DNA of 64,000 bases. It comes from Clostridium_AD sp964467165. Its GTDB lineage: Bacteria; Bacillota; Clostridia; Clostridiales; Clostridiaceae. Shown here piece after piece: positions 63,094 to 64,000 of the stretch; position 1 is the first letter of the stretch; the number at the start of each line of letters is the position of its first letter. The notes under the pieces were generated by a model that had not been told where the DNA came from, did no database searches, and was given only the letters and a program-made list of their open reading frames with translations. A program made the translations under genes and the position numbers. Where the stretch lies: positions 1-64,000 of the forward strand of contig CAYXOL010000015.1 in assembly GCA_964467165.1 (NCBI GenBank), read 5' to 3'.

Positions 63094-64000
63094 TTATATT
63101 CCCGAACTCATAAGTTCTGCCTGCTTAATGACTATGTTTACAGCCCCATCGGCTTTTTCAGGTGGATATTTATATTTCCTTAATAATCTCTTAACCATTC
63201 TTCTCATAGCAGCTCTTGCTGATTCCTTCTTGTCCCAATCTATAGTCTTATTCTTTCTTATCATTTCAGTTAATTCATGAGCCATTGCTACCAATATAGA
63301 ATCTTGCATCTCTTCTAACACTTTAGGATCTGCTACTAAAGCTTCATAAAATGCATATTCCTCTACTGATAAGCCCTTCTCTTCCCCTTCTTTAACCGCT
63401 GTCACAATCTCTTTAGAAAGGTTAAGTAATTCTTGAATTACTTCTGCACTTGTAATCATTCTATTGTTATATTTTTTCATCAGGTCTGTTAATTTTTTAG
63501 AGAACAGCTCTGATTTAACTATATTACTTCTTTGAAATACTTTTATGTTATCAGCAAGTAGCTTTCTTAACATCTCAGCAGCTATGTTTTTATGCTTCAT
63601 GTTCTTGATACTATTCATGTACTCCTCAGATAGTATTGATATTTCTGGATTAGCTTGATTAGTAGCTTCAAATATATTGAACACGCCTTCTTGTTGTATA
63701 GCTTGTTCAATAATTACTCCTATCCTTGCATTTACTTCGTTAGCAGTAAGCTTGCCTTTACTAGCTATCTTGCATAAACCAGCCTTTATGCCTTTAAAAT
63801 ATTCTATCTCTTTCTTTTGTTCTTCATCTAGTAATGATTTACATAGTGTTTCGGCTTGACTTAATGCTGTTGCCTCTCTAATAAACAATTTAGAATCTTC
63901 TTCATCAAAACCTAGTGCATAATTGATTCCTTTTAACAATGCATCCAATCTTTCTTTCAATGATTCTCCGAAGAAAGCGCTGCAATCAAAACCATAGAAG
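63094..64000 (-). CDS. hsdR: Type I restriction enzyme subunit HsdR, C-terminal part
   Basis: The visible 302 codons run from the window edge to the stop. The sequence before the internal Leu/TTG codon at 63960 continues in frame as FYGFDCSAFFGES, matching the start of the HsdR C-terminal region, so the gene begins beyond 64000 and the TTG is not a start. The helical C-terminus (KAGLCKIASKGKLTANEVNARI, EELLNLSKEIVTAVKEGEEK-like, ILVAMAHELTEMIRKNKTIDW) is typical of HsdR. The helicase and nuclease domains and hsdM/hsdS are out of view. Confidence 0.88.
   Translation of the reverse strand, partial: FYGFDCSAFFGESLKERLDALLKGINYALGFDEEDSKLFIREATALSQAETLCKSLLDEEQKKEIEYFKGIKAGLCKIASKGKLTANEVNARIGVIIEQAIQQEGVFNIFEATNQANPEISILSEEYMNSIKNMKHKNIAAEMLRKLLADNIKVFQRSNIVKSELFSKKLTDLMKKYNNRMITSAEVIQELLNLSKEIVTAVKEGEEKGLSVEEYAFYEALVADPKVLEEMQDSILVAMAHELTEMIRKNKTIDWDKKESARAAMRRMVKRLLRKYKYPPEKADGAVNIVIKQAELMSSGI

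Overview
The window is low-GC Firmicutes DNA of the genus Clostridium sensu stricto type. This rests on strong AGGAGG ribosome-binding sites, TTG and GTG starts, a sporulation gene (bofA), a large-type SRP RNA, a trimeric [FeFe]-hydrogenase, a quinone-independent anaerobic gene set, and the conserved order tRNA-Ser, SRP RNA, dnaX, ybaB, recR, DUF2508, bofA, rRNA leader. I cannot name the species.

Left part (1 to 26 kb, mostly minus strand). The left edge carries an rRNA-type promoter and a boxA-like leader that run off the window. Next come bofA, a DUF2508 gene, recR, ybaB, dnaX, the SRP RNA and tRNA-Ser(GGA), then lgt. A four-gene NAD-linked [FeFe]-hydrogenase operon (probably electron-bifurcating) has a candidate Rex operator upstream. 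A fructose PTS operon (fruR, fruK, IIA, IIBC) leads into the general PTS genes ptsH and ptsI. A BFD-type ferredoxin, tadA and tRNA-Arg(CCT) follow. On the plus strand are an oxaloacetate/pyruvate carboxyltransferase subunit, a UbiB-family kinase and phosphatidylserine decarboxylase. A chemoreceptor, a TPP-riboswitch-controlled thiC and a 55-residue orphan peptide complete this part.

Middle part (26 to 45 kb) is a beta-linked oligosaccharide locus. It holds a GH1 beta-glucosidase, two binding-protein ABC importers without ATPases, a LacI regulator with three matching palindromic operators, a cellobiose-phosphorylase-like GH94 enzyme, a phosphohexomutase, and a second GH94 enzyme resembling N,N'-diacetylchitobiose phosphorylase. 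A YesM/YesN-type two-component system lies next to the second importer. Phosphorolysis would give sugar 1-phosphates that the mutase feeds into glycolysis. The system ends with gtrA, which is translationally coupled to the response regulator and converges on a GT2 transferase and a YfhO-family membrane protein. Together these three match the three-component cell-wall glycosylation systems.

Right part (49.5 to 64 kb) looks like a genomic island. It begins at the 3' half of a tRNA-Arg gene whose 5' half has been replaced. It carries a broken metallo-beta-lactamase lipoprotein gene with a DUF3006 partner, a KAP-family membrane NTPase beside a HEPN-like protein, a Y-family polymerase divergent from a Ku-LigD end-joining operon that includes a small coiled-coil protein, an AlbA_2/Schlafen-STAND NTPase, and the C-terminal part of a type I restriction HsdR that runs off the right edge. 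The density of genome-defence and repair genes beside an attachment-like tRNA scar makes this the best place to look for undescribed systems, above all the KAP-HEPN pair and the AlbA_2-STAND protein.
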